NCBI RefSeq assembly: GCF_003574655.1
Contig: NZ_QNUM01000007.1
Location: 1 to 64,000, forward strand
Length of the DNA: 64,000 nucleotides
Direction: 5' to 3'
Origin: Cohaesibacter haloalkalitolerans
GTDB taxonomy: Bacteria > Pseudomonadota > Alphaproteobacteria > Rhizobiales > Cohaesibacteraceae
The notes under the pieces are model-generated. The model had not been told where the DNA came from and did no database searches. It saw only the letters and a list, made by a program, of their open reading frames with translations. Each line of letters starts with the position of its first letter. Position 1 is the stretch's first letter. Made by a program: the position numbers and the translations under genes. Positions 26,732 through 36,481 of this stretch are shown here, one piece after another.

Positions 26732-28153
26732 ATGAAAAACAGCGATGAAATCTGGTCTCGCGTCGACAAACTGTCCGAAGACTTCCGCGGCCTGTCCGAT
26801 CGCGTTTGGGACACTCCCGAATTGAACTTTCACGAATTCAGCTCATCAGCCGAACATCTGGCCATGCTCAAAAAGCATGGCTTCGACACCCAGAAGGGGG
26901 TTGCTGGTATGCCGACTGCGGTGATGGGAGAAGCGGGAAGTGAAGGACCGGTCATTGCCATTCTGGGTGAATATGATGCCCTGCCCGGCCTCAGCCAGGA
27001 ACATGGTGTTGCCGAACGACGCGAGATTGTTGAAGGTGGTAGCGGCCATGGCTGCGGTCACAACCTGCTCGGCGCGGGCTCCATGCTGGCCGCCGCAGCC
27101 GTCAAGGACTGGCTGGCGGAAAACGGCATCAAGGGCCGCGTGCGCTATTATGGCTGCCCGGCGGAAGAAGGCGGCTCGGCCAAGGGCTTCATGGTGCGCG
27201 AAGGCCTGTTCGATGATGTCGATGTGGCCATCTGCTGGCACCCTGCCCCGTTTGCTGGCGTCAACAAGCCCATTTCACTGGCCTGCAACGAACTGATTTT
27301 CACCTTCACCGGCCGCGCCTCCCATGCGGCCGCGTCGCCGGAGCTCGGCCGAAGCGCCCTTGATGCGGTGGAGCTGATGAGTGTCGGCGTCAACTATATG
27401 CGTGAGCACATGGCCTCGACGGCTCGCGTGCACTATGCGGTCATCGACAGTGGCGGCATCGCCCCGAACGTCGTCCAGCCGCGCGCCGTTGTGCGCTATC
27501 TGGTGCGGGATCGCGAATTGCCGGACATGCAGGCTCTGGTTGAGCGCGTCAAGAAGATTGCCGACGGCGCGGCCCTGATGACCGAAACCACGGTGGAAAG
27601 CACCATCGTTTCCGGTGATGGCAACCTCATCGGCAACGATCCGCTGGAAGCCCTGATGCACCAGATGCTGGAGCGCCTCGGTCCGCCGCAATATTCCGAG
27701 GAAGACAAGGCCTTTGCCCGTGAAATTCAGGCAACCCTCAGCCGCGAGGATATCGAGGCCGCCTACAAGCGCTTCGGCCTCAAGCCCCGGTTTGACGAGC
27801 CTCTTTGCGAGGGCATCACGCCGCTCAATTCCGGCGATGGCCGCCATGTCGGCTCAACCGACGTAGGCACCGTGAGCTGGGTTGTTCCCACTGTCCAGAT
27901 GCGCGGCGCAACCTATGCCGTTGGCACGCCGGGCCATTCCTGGCAGCTGGTGGCGCAGGGCAAGACCCCCGCAGCCCATGCAGGCATGGAACACACCGCC
28001 AAGGTGATGGCAGCAACGGCCTGCGAGCTGTTCCTTGATCCGGCCAAGATCGAAGCAGCCAAGGCCGACTTTGCCGAAAAGCTCAACGGACGCCCGTTCA
28101 TCAATCCGATCCCTGACTATTGCAACCCGGAGCTTCCCGACGCTGCAGAATAG
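26732..28153 (+). CDS. AbgB-like M20 family amidohydrolase
   Basis: 473 aa metal-dependent amidohydrolase. ATG 26732 has GAAGGAAAG upstream. GGSGHGCGHNLLGAG (around residues 104-118) supplies the metal His/Cys ligands, and YGCPAEEGGSAKG the catalytic Glu pair. The C-terminal GSTDVGTVSWVVPT and GTPGHSW are characteristic of AbgB, the p-aminobenzoyl-glutamate hydrolase subunit. No abgA partner is present. It is followed by an amino-acid-type ABC importer, so it probably releases an amino acid from an imported N-acyl conjugate. Substrate not determined. Confidence 0.88.
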   Translation: MKNSDEIWSRVDKLSEDFRGLSDRVWDTPELNFHEFSSSAEHLAMLKKHGFDTQKGVAGMPTAVMGEAGSEGPVIAILGEYDALPGLSQEHGVAERREIVEGGSGHGCGHNLLGAGSMLAAAAVKDWLAENGIKGRVRYYGCPAEEGGSAKGFMVREGLFDDVDVAICWHPAPFAGVNKPISLACNELIFTFTGRASHAAASPELGRSALDAVELMSVGVNYMREHMASTARVHYAVIDSGGIAPNVVQPRAVVRYLVRDRELPDMQALVERVKKIADGAALMTETTVESTIVSGDGNLIGNDPLEALMHQMLERLGPPQYSEEDKAFAREIQATLSREDIEAAYKRFGLKPRFDEPLCEGITPLNSGDGRHVGSTDVGTVSWVVPTVQMRGATYAVGTPGHSWQLVAQGKTPAAHAGMEHTAKVMAATACELFLDPAKIEAAKADFAEKLNGRPFINPIPDYCNPELPDAAE

Positions 28154-28274
28154 GCAGTTCCAGCAACAGACGGACCCAATGACGGGAACCCGGCTCCGGC
28201 CTGCATCCCGTCAATCCTGACTTCCCGATTGCGCGCTGTTCGACGATGCAATCCCGACGAGGAGAAAGCAACCC

Positions 28275-28985
28275 GTGAACTTCTTTCAACTGATGGGCTT
28301 CGGCGAAGGCGGCTGGGGAGCCTTCATGCTGCTGGGAGCCCTGGTCACCATGGTGCTGGCGCTTTGCGGCTTCACCATCGGTGCTATCTTTGGTGCCTTT
28401 GCCGCATGGGCCAAGATATCGGGCAACCGCTTCTCTCGAGCGCTGGCCGATGTCTACACCACGGTCTTGCGCGGCATTCCGGACCTTCTGGTCATCTATC
28501 TGTTCTATTTCGGCGGCAGCGCGTTTCTCACATGGCTTGGTCGTCTGTTCGGCTCGGATGGTTTCATCGGCCTGCCCGGCTTTGTGGCCGGTGCCATGGC
28601 CATTGGCATCACCTCGGGCGCCCAGCATACGGAAGTGTTCCGCGGCGCTTACCGGGCCGTTGCCAAGGGCGAGATTGAGGCTGCTGTTGCCTGCGGCATG
28701 CCGCGGATGATGCGGTTTCGCCGCATCGTTGCACCGCTGGTCCTGCGCCATGCCCTGCCGGGGCTGGGCAACGTCTGGCAGATCGTGCTGAAGGAGTCGG
28801 CGCTGGTGTCGGTTACGGGCGTTGTCGAGCTACTCAGGCAAAGTCAGGTCGGTGCCGGGTCCACCCGCCAACCGTTTGACTTCTATTTCGCGGCGGCCAT
28901 TCTCTATCTGGTGATCACAACCATCTCCAGCATCAGTTTCCACACCGCCGAGAAGCGGTTCAGCAAAGGGGTGAGACGAAGCTGA
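28275..28985 (+). CDS. Polar amino acid ABC transporter permease (HisQ type)
   Basis: 236 aa inner-membrane permease with about five helices. The family EAA motif is present in EIEAAVACGMPRMMRFRRIV. Start GTG 28275 with GAGGAG about 10 nt upstream. It forms the channel with the next permease (stop and start share one base). The 121-bp gap to the M20 gene holds a weak 7-bp hairpin (28180-28213). Confidence 0.9.
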   Translation: MNFFQLMGFGEGGWGAFMLLGALVTMVLALCGFTIGAIFGAFAAWAKISGNRFSRALADVYTTVLRGIPDLLVIYLFYFGGSAFLTWLGRLFGSDGFIGLPGFVAGAMAIGITSGAQHTEVFRGAYRAVAKGEIEAAVACGMPRMMRFRRIVAPLVLRHALPGLGNVWQIVLKESALVSVTGVVELLRQSQVGAGSTRQPFDFYFAAAILYLVITTISSISFHTAEKRFSKGVRRS

Positions 28986-29722
28986 TGGATATCCAATTCT
29001 TCTGGGAGTCGCTGATCACCCTGATCCCCGGCATCCCATTGACCCTGCTGCTGGCCTTCCTTTCGACCTTCCTCGGTGCCTTCCTTGCGCTGCTGCTGGC
29101 AACGATGCGCCTCTCGGGCATTCGGCCACTGGGCTGGTTTGCGCAGGGCTATCTCTTCGTGTTCCGCGGCTCGCCGCTGCTGGTGCAGCTGTTCCTCATC
29201 TATTACGGGCTCAGCCAGTTTCCGGCAGTGCGCCATTCCTTCGCATGGACATTCCTGAGGGATCCCTACTGGTGTGCCATCATCGCGCTGACCCTCAACA
29301 CCGCAGCCTATGCCAGTGAGGTCATTCGCGGCGGCCTGCTCTCGGTGCCCCATGGGCAGGTGGAAGCAGCCCGTGCCTCGGGCATGTCGGGCTTCATGCT
29401 GTTCCGCCGCATCGTCTTCCCTCTGGCCATCCGGCAGGCTCTGCCAGCCTATGGCACCGAGCTTATCCTGATGGTCAAGGCCACCTCACTGGCTTCCATC
29501 ATCACCATCATGGAGATCACCGGGCTTGCCGCCAAGCTGGTCTCAGAGACCTATCGGGTGATCGAGGTCTTCATCGTGGCCGGTGCCATCTATCTGGCCA
29601 TCAACTTCATCCTCACCCGTATCGTCATGGCGCTTGAATACAGGCTGACGCCGCATCTGCGCGAGCCACGCATTCTCACCGCCCTTGCCCTTGAAAATGA
29701 ATCTGCTGGAGAAATCTCGTGA
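28985..29722 (+). CDS. Polar amino acid ABC transporter permease (HisM type)
   Basis: 245 aa permease with the EAA loop [20 protein letters not shown] and the typical HisM N terminus. Start overlaps the previous stop (TGATG) and its stop overlaps the ATPase start (GTGA), showing translational coupling. The partner of the preceding permease. Confidence 0.91.
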   Translation: MDIQFFWESLITLIPGIPLTLLLAFLSTFLGAFLALLLATMRLSGIRPLGWFAQGYLFVFRGSPLLVQLFLIYYGLSQFPAVRHSFAWTFLRDPYWCAIIALTLNTAAYASEVIRGGLLSVPHGQVEAARASGMSGFMLFRRIVFPLAIRQALPAYGTELILMVKATSLASIITIMEITGLAAKLVSETYRVIEVFIVAGAIYLAINFILTRIVMALEYRLTPHLREPRILTALALENESAGEIS

Positions 29723-30501
29723 CCGGTCCCGCATCCCCAAACAGCGCTGTCGCTGTCAGCCTCACTGATCTGCACAAGTATTTCGGCGATCTCGAAGTCC
29801 TCAAGGGCGTCACCCTGAAAGCCCATGAAGGCGAAGTGGTCTCCATTCTGGGCTCTTCGGGCTCTGGCAAGTCGACGATGCTGCGCTGTATCAACATGCT
29901 GGAAATCCCGACTTCCGGCACGGTCACGGTTGGTACGGAAACCATCAGGCTGGTGACCGACCGCAAGGGCGTCGTCAAACCCGCAGACCGCAAGCAGGTC
30001 GATCGCCTGCGCACTCGCGTCGGCATGGTGTTCCAGTCGTTCAATCTCTGGTCCCACAAGACAATCCTCGAGAATGTCATCGAGGCGCCGATCCATGTGC
30101 AGGGGCGTGACAAGCAGGACTGTATCGAGGAAGCCAAGGAAATCCTCGACAAGGTCGGCATTGCCAACAAGCGCGACTTCTACCCCTCGCATCTTTCGGG
30201 CGGCCAGCAACAGCGCGCCGCCATCGCCCGTGCGTTGGCACAGCACCCGGATGTGCTGCTGTTTGACGAGCCGACATCGGCGCTCGACCCGGAACTGGTC
30301 GGCGAAGTGTTGCGCGTCATGCGGGGGCTCGCTGAGGAAGGCCGCACCATGCTGGTCGTCACCCACGAAATGGGCTTTGCACGGGATGTCTCCAACCGCG
30401 TCGTCTTCTTGCATCAGGGGCAGATCGATGCCGAAGGCAGCCCGGAAACTCTCTTCAATGACAAGAGCAACGAGCGTTTTCAAAAATTCATTGCAGGCTG
30501 A
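29719..30501 (+). CDS. Polar amino acid ABC transporter ATP-binding protein (HisP type)
   Basis: 260 aa ATPase with Walker [10 protein letters not shown] at 45-53, Q-loop VFQSFNLW, signature LSGGQQQR at 159-166, Walker B VLLFDEP at 179-185 and H-loop THEMGF. GTG start within the preceding stop. It powers the two permeases encoded just before it. Confidence 0.95.
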   Translation: MTGPASPNSAVAVSLTDLHKYFGDLEVLKGVTLKAHEGEVVSILGSSGSGKSTMLRCINMLEIPTSGTVTVGTETIRLVTDRKGVVKPADRKQVDRLRTRVGMVFQSFNLWSHKTILENVIEAPIHVQGRDKQDCIEEAKEILDKVGIANKRDFYPSHLSGGQQQRAAIARALAQHPDVLLFDEPTSALDPELVGEVLRVMRGLAEEGRTMLVVTHEMGFARDVSNRVVFLHQGQIDAEGSPETLFNDKSNERFQKFIAG

Positions 30502-30571
30502 CAGGCCGCAATCAATACCTCCGGCCAAGCCATCCCGGTCGGCCGGCGATCACCACAGAAGGGAAAGCGAA

Positions 30572-31420
30572 ATGAAAATCTGGACCCGACTTCTCGGGGT
30601 GGCCATGACAGCAGCAATGCTGGCGGCAGGGCCTGCCCTCGCTTCGGACATCAAAACCGTCAAACTGGGCACCGAAGGGGCATTCCCTCCGTGGAACTCC
30701 ACCAATGCTGATGGCACGCTGGAAGGCTTTGAAATCGACCTTGGCAAGATCCTCTGCGAACGCATGAAAGTGGAATGCGAATGGGTCGTGCAGGACTGGA
30801 AAGGCATCATTCCGGCGCTCAACGCTGGCAAGTTCGACGCCATCATGTCCGGCATGTCCGCAACGGCCAAACGCGCTGAAGTGATCGACTTCTCGATCCC
30901 TTATGGCTCCACCGGCCAGACCTTCGGCGTGCTTGAAGATTCCGATCTCGCCAAACTGCCGCTGAATGGCGACGTCTTCCCGCTTGCTTCCAAACCGGAA
31001 GAAGCCAAGAAAGCCATCGAAGAAATCAAGCCCCTGTTGAAGGGCAAGATCATCGGCGTGCAGTCTTCTGCCATTGCAGAACGTTTCCTGCAGGAAAATC
31101 TGGCTGACGTTGCCGAGATCCGTGAATATGGCAAGACTCAGGAGCATGACCTCGACCTGATGTCCGGCCGTGTCGATGCCATCATGGCTTCCACCGCCTA
31201 CATCTCCACCGCCATGAAAGACCCGGCAAACAAGGGCATGATCCTGGCTGGCCCCCGTTTCCAGGGTGGTATTCTGGGCAAGGGCAGCTCGCTCGGCCTG
31301 CGCAAGGGCTCCGACGAACTGAAAGCCATGTTCGACGAAGCCATCGCTTCGGCTCGCGACGACGGCACCATCAAGGAACTGTCGATGAAATGGTTCGGCT
31401 TTGACGTGACCGTCTACTAA
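30572..31420 (+). CDS. Amino-acid-type ABC periplasmic binding protein (HisJ type)
   Basis: 282 aa with a signal peptide ending at about Ala24 and the SBP family 3 sequence GTEGAFPPWN and GFEIDLGKILCERM. ATG 30572 with AAGGGAAAG upstream. It is the last gene of the operon, closed by a terminator. The fold suits cationic amino acids, opines or amino acid conjugates. The neighbouring AbgB-like hydrolase favours a conjugated amino acid. Confidence 0.93.
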   Translation: MKIWTRLLGVAMTAAMLAAGPALASDIKTVKLGTEGAFPPWNSTNADGTLEGFEIDLGKILCERMKVECEWVVQDWKGIIPALNAGKFDAIMSGMSATAKRAEVIDFSIPYGSTGQTFGVLEDSDLAKLPLNGDVFPLASKPEEAKKAIEEIKPLLKGKIIGVQSSAIAERFLQENLADVAEIREYGKTQEHDLDLMSGRVDAIMASTAYISTAMKDPANKGMILAGPRFQGGILGKGSSLGLRKGSDELKAMFDEAIASARDDGTIKELSMKWFGFDVTVY

Positions 31421-31467
31421 GAACCGTCTCCTTCGCCAGTCTGAAGCATCAGTCCGGCACAAACGAA

Positions 31468-31506
31468 AAACACCCGGGGCGGTTCTCGCTTCCGGGTGTT
31501 TCTTTT
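31468..31506 (+). terminator. Rho-independent terminator of the M20/ABC operon
   Basis: AAACACCCGG (31468-31477) pairs perfectly with CCGGGTGTTT (31492-31501), loop 14 nt, followed by TTCTTTT-type sequence. It starts 47 nt after the binding protein stop. Confidence 0.85.
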
Positions 31507-31567
31507 GCTCGGTGCTTGTTATTTTATGAGCGCTTGCACGCGTTTCTTCAAGGCACGAGGCCATTAT

Positions 31568-32539
31568 TCAGGGTTTGAGAATGGTCGCGCCGGTGGTCTT
31601 GCGGCCTTCCAGCGCCTTGTGGGCCTCGGCGGCATCCTTGAGCGGCATGGATGCGACGACATCAGCCTTGACCGCTCCACTGACGAGCCGGTCAAACAGG
31701 TCGGCTGCCCGCATTTCCAGATCAGCCCGTTTGGCCACATAATCGAACAGAACGGGACGACAGGCGGCCTTAGACCCGCTGGCCAGATCTGAGAGCTTGA
31801 AATCATCGATCATGCCGGACGACTGGCCGAAGTTTGCGAACATGCCGAAAGGCTTGAGACATGCGATGGAGCCGCGCCATGTGTCCTTGCCGACACTGTC
31901 GTAGACCACTTCGCACCCCTGCCCGCTGGTCAGGTCCATGACTTTCTCGGCAAAATTCTCTTCGCGGTAATTGATCACGTCGCTGTAACCATGCTTGAGC
32001 GCCAGTGCCACCTTGTCGGCTGAACCTGCCGTGCCGATAGCGCGGGCGCCAAGCGCCTTCAACCACTGGCCCAGAATCAGCCCGACCCCGCCAGCAGCGG
32101 CATGCACCAGCACCGTGTCCCCGGCCTTGACGGCATAGGATGAGGTGACGAGATACTGCGCGGTCAGGCCCTTGAGCATGACCGATGCTGCAAGGTCATC
32201 CGAGACGCCATCAGGCAGCACGACCAGACGATCAGCAGCCAGCACCCGGCGCTCGCGATAGGCGCCGAACTTGAGCACGTAGGCAACCCTGTCGCCAACC
32301 TTGAGACCTTCGACCCCTTCACCGATGGCTTCGACCACACCCGCAGCCTCGGCTCCCGGGATCATGGTGCTATCCGGCCAGGGGTAGAGCCCCGTGCGGT
32401 TGTAGACGTCGATAAAGTTGACGCCAATCGCGGTGTGGCGTACCAGCGCCTCGTTCGGGCCGGGTGTGCCAGTTTCCAGCGCGCACCACTCCATGACTTC
32501 CGGACCGCCAGGTCTGGAAGCGACAAGTGCCATATCCAT
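31568..32539 (-). CDS. NADPH:quinone oxidoreductase (MDR/zeta-crystallin type)
   Basis: The 323 aa medium-chain reductase lacks the zinc-ligand pattern and carries the nucleotide loop AAGGVGLILGQW. ATG 32539 has GGAG 6 nt upstream; the frame extends to 32560. It reduces quinones or enone-like compounds with NADPH. It is the last gene of the sugar-ABC/propeller operon (77 bp after the AhpD-like gene), where it may serve a catabolic reduction or detoxification. Convergent with the plus-strand terminator. Confidence 0.88.
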   Translation of the reverse strand: MDMALVASRPGGPEVMEWCALETGTPGPNEALVRHTAIGVNFIDVYNRTGLYPWPDSTMIPGAEAAGVVEAIGEGVEGLKVGDRVAYVLKFGAYRERRVLAADRLVVLPDGVSDDLAASVMLKGLTAQYLVTSSYAVKAGDTVLVHAAAGGVGLILGQWLKALGARAIGTAGSADKVALALKHGYSDVINYREENFAEKVMDLTSGQGCEVVYDSVGKDTWRGSIACLKPFGMFANFGQSSGMIDDFKLSDLASGSKAACRPVLFDYVAKRADLEMRAADLFDRLVSGAVKADVVASMPLKDAAEAHKALEGRKTTGATILKP

Positions 32540-32616
32540 TTTCTTCTCCGCTTTTTGCACCGACGCCAGCTCCCCAGAGCGGCGACGGCGCCAAAGTCAT
32601 TTGGTCAAGCTGGCGA

Positions 32617-33024
32617 TCAGGCCAGGAATTCGGGGTCGACGGGGACCTGCATAGCAGTCACCAGGTGGTTGGTCTGGGCAGCCAGACCCACAATCGACAA
32701 CAACTCCGCATAGGTGTCGTCCGTCATGCCCTTGGCCCGGGCCTGAGCAGTGTGGGAATGGAGGCAGTAGGAGCAGGAGTTGGCTGCCGATACGGCGATA
32801 TAGATCATCTCGCGGGTCATCGGGTCGATGTTGCCCGGCGTCATCATGACAGCCTTGAGGCCTTCCCATGTGCGTTTCAGCAGGGCAGGATCGGCTGCAC
32901 CCAGAGCCCGCCAGAAATTGTTGATGAAGTCGGTTTTGCGCAATTCGCGGATTTCGTCAAAGACTTCCTTTACGGCCGGGATCTTGTCGGCTTCTTCATT
33001 GGTGAGCAATTTGACAGTTGCCAT
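32617..33024 (-). CDS. Carboxymuconolactone decarboxylase/AhpD-like protein
   Basis: 135 aa all-helical protein of the CMD superfamily. The redox-type motif Glu72, Cys84-x2-Cys87 and His91 (SCSYCLHSH) is that of AhpD-like peroxidase/disulfide proteins rather than of true carboxymuconolactone decarboxylase. Strong ribosome site AGGAGG. It lies 12 nt after the aminotransferase gene. Its role in this operon is unclear: peroxide protection or an uncharacterised reaction on the imported compound. Confidence 0.85.
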   Translation of the reverse strand: MATVKLLTNEEADKIPAVKEVFDEIRELRKTDFINNFWRALGAADPALLKRTWEGLKAVMMTPGNIDPMTREMIYIAVSAANSCSYCLHSHTAQARAKGMTDDTYAELLSIVGLAAQTNHLVTAMQVPVDPEFLA

Positions 33025-33036
33025 CTTGGTTTCCTC

Positions 33037-33891
33037 CTAGGCGTGTGCCCATTCCATGTACAGAGAGCGGGCCTTCTTGGTGATAGGCCCGTATGCGAGT
33101 TCCCGGTCTTCTATGCGAGATACCGGAATCACCTTGGAGATGTTGCCGGTAGAAAAGATTTCGTCCGCTTCCATGAAATCCTGAACCGTCAGGGTCATTT
33201 CGTGGACGGTGTAGCCAGCGCCGCGCAGCAATCCAAGCACGCGCTTGCGGGTGATGCCAGCAAGGAAGGTGCCGTTCGGGATGGAGGTGAAGACCTCGCC
33301 GCCGCGCACCATGAAGACGTTGGCGGTGGCAAGCTCTGCCACGTTACCGGCACAATCGGTCACCAGCGCATTGTCGAAGCCCTTCCGCTGGGCCTCACGC
33401 ACCATGCGGGCGTTGTTGGCATAGAGGCAGGCGGCCTTGGCATTGGTTGGTGCAACGGCGATGGTGGGGCGGCGATACTGGGTCGTGGTGATGGAAAAGC
33501 CGGTCGGTTCAACCATCGGAATTTCCTCAAGGCAGAGCGCAAAGTCGGTTGAGGATGCAAGCGGCGGCAGTGTTCCGATATCGCTTTCCTCGGCCCAGTA
33601 CATCGGACGGATATAGACGTCGGTGTTCGGCGCAAATTTCTTGATACCTTCCTTGGCCAGAGCCTCGATTGCCTCGCCCGTGAAGGTCGGTTCCAGCATC
33701 AGCGCCTCGGCGGAGCGGTTGATCCGCTGACAATGCAGATCAAGGTCCGGAGAGACACCTTCAAACAGGCGAGCGCCATCGAACACCAGCGATCCCAACC
33801 AGGTTGCATGAGACGCCGCACCCAAAATGCGCACATCGCCCTCGTGCCACTCACCCTTGTAGTAGGTCCACATTGCGCGCTTGGCAGCCAT
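33037..33891 (-). CDS. Fold-type IV PLP aminotransferase (IlvE family)
   Basis: 284 aa from ATG 33891, which has AAGGAG 7 nt upstream; ATG 33897 is too close to that site. The branched-chain/D-amino-acid transaminase family features are present: the Schiff-base lysine in PTNAKAACLYANN (Lys152 of this start) and the cofactor Glu in GNVAELATANVF. Its place in a sugar-type ABC operon suggests transamination in a catabolic pathway rather than branched-chain amino acid synthesis, but the substrate is not readable. Confidence 0.86.
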   Translation of the reverse strand: MAAKRAMWTYYKGEWHEGDVRILGAASHATWLGSLVFDGARLFEGVSPDLDLHCQRINRSAEALMLEPTFTGEAIEALAKEGIKKFAPNTDVYIRPMYWAEESDIGTLPPLASSTDFALCLEEIPMVEPTGFSITTTQYRRPTIAVAPTNAKAACLYANNARMVREAQRKGFDNALVTDCAGNVAELATANVFMVRGGEVFTSIPNGTFLAGITRKRVLGLLRGAGYTVHEMTLTVQDFMEADEIFSTGNISKVIPVSRIEDRELAYGPITKKARSLYMEWAHA

Positions 33892-33924
33892 TGTCATTCT
33901 CCTTGATAAAGTCCGGCAGGTCCG

Positions 33925-35421
33925 TCAATGGACCGCCGCATACATGATTTTCTCTTCAGTTGCCTCGGAGGGCGAGAACTCCTCCACAATGCGCCCCTGT
34001 CGGCAGACAAGAATGCGATCGGACAGATTCATGATCTCCGGAAGGTAGGACGAAATCACCACCACAGCCAGCCCCTGATCGGCCAGATCGTTGATGATCT
34101 GGTGAATTTCGGCAATCGCGCCGACGTCCACGCCGCGGGTCGGTTCATCGAAGATGACCAGCTTCGGCTGCTGCACGAGGCCCTTGCCGATCACCACCTT
34201 CTGCTGGTTGCCGCCGGACAATTCGACCACGCGAGCATTGTCGTTGATAGCCCGGACGTTGAGTTTTCCCGACCAGTCGGCTGCGACGGCCTTCATCTCC
34301 TTGTGGCTGACATACCATGCCTTGTCGTGTCCGGCAGCGATCAGCCCGGCATAGATATTCTCGGCAATCGACATGGTCTCGAAGAAGCCCTCGCTCTTGC
34401 GGTCTTCTGTCACATAGACAATGCCGTCATTGACCGCTTCGCGCGGCACATAATAGCGGGTCGGCTTTTCGTTGAACACGATGGTGCCACCACGCAGGAA
34501 GTCGCGCTTGTAGATTCCAGAAACGATCTTGAAGGTCTCGGTGCGGCCCGAGCCGATCAACCCGAAGACGCCGGTGATCTGGCCGGCAAAGATCGAAAAG
34601 GAGTTGTTGCGAACCATGGCTCCCATCGAGATGTCCTGCACGGACAGCACCTTCTTGCCAGCCTTGCGCACGCCGCTTTCGCCCCGGTCGCGGTAGAGCG
34701 CACCGGAGAGGGTCCGGCCGACCATGGCGGCAATGATGGACTCGCGGGTGAAGGTCTCGGTCCTGTCGCTGGCCACCAGCTCGCCATCACGCAGGATGGT
34801 GATGCGGTCGGAAATCTGCAAAGCTTCCTCCAGCGCGTGACTGATGAAGATGATCGATACGCCGCTTTGCTTGAGCCGCTCGATGAGCGCGAAAAAATGA
34901 CGCTTCTCTTCCGGCGTCAGGGTTGCCGTCGGTTCGTCGAAGATGATCACTTCGGCCTTGTGATGCACCGCACGGGCGATTTCGACCATCTGCCGCTTGG
35001 CCGCCCCCAGCGTTGCCACCAGCGCCGTGGGGTCGACCGAGAAGTTCAGCGATTGCAGGAACTGCTGGGCGGAAATGAAGGTGCCGCGCAGGCGGTTGAG
35101 GAAATTCTCCGAGCCCAGATAAAGATTCTGCGCCACGGTCATCGATGGCACCAGACTGGTCTCCTGAAACACCATGGCGATCCCGGCGTCCAGCGCTTCG
35201 TTCGGGTTGGCAAAGACCGTTTCCTTGCCGTGGTGGAACATCTTGCCAGCGGTCGGTTCGACAACACCAGCCATCATTTTGGTGAGGGTCGATTTGCCCG
35301 CACCATTTTCGCCAAGCAGGGCATGGACCTCGCCCTTGTGCAGTTCGAAATCCACGTCCTTGATGGCAGGCACGCCACGGTAGGCCTTGGTGATCTTTTC
35401 CATGCGAATGATGGGATCCAT
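33925..35421 (-). CDS. Sugar-type ABC importer ATPase with two nucleotide domains
   Basis: 498 aa RbsA/MglA-type double ATPase. Domain 1: Walker A GENGAGKST at 37-45, Walker B VIIFDEPTATLTPEE, and a signature reading LGAAKRQMVEIA rather than LSGGQ. Domain 2: degenerate Walker A GLIGSGRTE, signature LSGGNQQKVVIGKG, Walker B LVIFDEPTRGVDVG. ATG 35421 lies 4 nt after the propeller stop; the longer frame to 35502 is discarded. It serves the permeases at 36478-38601 and 39929-40900. Confidence 0.93.
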   Translation of the reverse strand: MDPIIRMEKITKAYRGVPAIKDVDFELHKGEVHALLGENGAGKSTLTKMMAGVVEPTAGKMFHHGKETVFANPNEALDAGIAMVFQETSLVPSMTVAQNLYLGSENFLNRLRGTFISAQQFLQSLNFSVDPTALVATLGAAKRQMVEIARAVHHKAEVIIFDEPTATLTPEEKRHFFALIERLKQSGVSIIFISHALEEALQISDRITILRDGELVASDRTETFTRESIIAAMVGRTLSGALYRDRGESGVRKAGKKVLSVQDISMGAMVRNNSFSIFAGQITGVFGLIGSGRTETFKIVSGIYKRDFLRGGTIVFNEKPTRYYVPREAVNDGIVYVTEDRKSEGFFETMSIAENIYAGLIAAGHDKAWYVSHKEMKAVAADWSGKLNVRAINDNARVVELSGGNQQKVVIGKGLVQQPKLVIFDEPTRGVDVGAIAEIHQIINDLADQGLAVVVISSYLPEIMNLSDRILVCRQGRIVEEFSPSEATEEKIMYAAVH

Positions 35422-35425
35422 GTCC

Positions 35426-36481
35426 TTAGCCCTCCACCTTGATATCTGCAATGTCGAGCAGGACATCCCCGCCCTTGGAGGCCACAATGATCTGGCCATC
35501 ATGTTCGATGGCGCAGCAGACGCCGTGGCGGTTGCCGTTGGCGCGGCTGTGCATGCTGGTGAGCGGGTTCATGGCCTTGCCGAGCCGCACCACCATGCCG
35601 TAGGAACGGGCCGGAGCCCATGCCTTGTAGACGCCCATGGTGCGGATGCCACCACACTGCAGCGGCTCAAGGAAACTGCGGTTGGAATAGAGCGCCGGAG
35701 CAATCCAGTATTCACGCGGCACGCTTTCCATCATGTCATGGCGATAGTGCTTTTCCTGCAGCACCAGCTCGACAAGCCGGTTGCGCGGCGCGAACACCGA
35801 CAGGATGGCACCGCCCTCGGCAGTCGGCACAATGCGGGCGGGATAGCCCGGGATCTGGTCGATCAGCACGGAGATATTCTTCTCCGCGTCCATGATCATC
35901 ACCCTGTGGCGCCAGCTTTCCGAGAAAGCCACGCGGCCACCGCTCAGCGGGCAGAGGCCATAGGGATAGGCCAGCCCTCCGGCAACCTTCTCAAAGGCCT
36001 CCTTTGGCGAATGCCGCACCCAGATGGACCCGCAGGCCTTCTTGCTCATCAGGTCGGCCGCCCAGTCCGAGCAGGCATGTTCGGATGAGCCATTGGCCAG
36101 CCACAAGGAGCCGTCGTAGGAATAGGCCAGCGCCGTGATTGCCTTGATTTCCTCCAGCAGACGGACGGGTTCACCGTCGACAAACAGCTGTCCGGTTTCC
36201 AGAGCAACCGCCAGCTTGTCATCGATTGACACGGCAAGGGCCGTGATTGGTGCTTCAAAGGAGCGCAGCAGTTTCGGCTCGGCCCCCTTGTTGACGACAT
36301 AGATGGCATTGCCTGATGTGGCAATCAGTTCGCCCTTGTAGATGGCCAGATTGTCCGGCTCGGACAGATGGGTGAGGATATCGGCTTCATCGAGCACCGT
36401 GTTGGGGCGGAAGGCACCATCCATGGGCGGAATGGTCACCGCCTTGCCGCGGAAAATGTCGAGGATGGGATCGAGGATCAT
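35426..36481 (-). CDS. Stand-alone strictosidine-synthase/SMP-30-like beta-propeller
   Basis: The 351 aa protein starts at ATG 36481, overlapping the previous stop (ATGA). Repeating blades are visible, with FSESWRHRV and IPGYPARI segments that mirror FSESWRSRI and MPGYTDNI in the C-terminal half of the upstream fusion. It is thus a diverged paralogue. No signal peptide, so cytosolic. Members of this fold hydrolyse lactones or act as sensors, but several putative metal-site positions differ from the fusion's, so catalysis is uncertain. Confidence 0.75.
   Translation of the reverse strand: MILDPILDIFRGKAVTIPPMDGAFRPNTVLDEADILTHLSEPDNLAIYKGELIATSGNAIYVVNKGAEPKLLRSFEAPITALAVSIDDKLAVALETGQLFVDGEPVRLLEEIKAITALAYSYDGSLWLANGSSEHACSDWAADLMSKKACGSIWVRHSPKEAFEKVAGGLAYPYGLCPLSGGRVAFSESWRHRVMIMDAEKNISVLIDQIPGYPARIVPTAEGGAILSVFAPRNRLVELVLQEKHYRHDMMESVPREYWIAPALYSNRSFLEPLQCGGIRTMGVYKAWAPARSYGMVVRLGKAMNPLTSMHSRANGNRHGVCCAIEHDGQIIVASKGGDVLLDIADIKVEG

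Noticed and set aside
33928-35442. 504-codon plus-strand open frame
   Set aside because: Antisense shadow of the double ATPase gene. No family resemblance or ribosome site.
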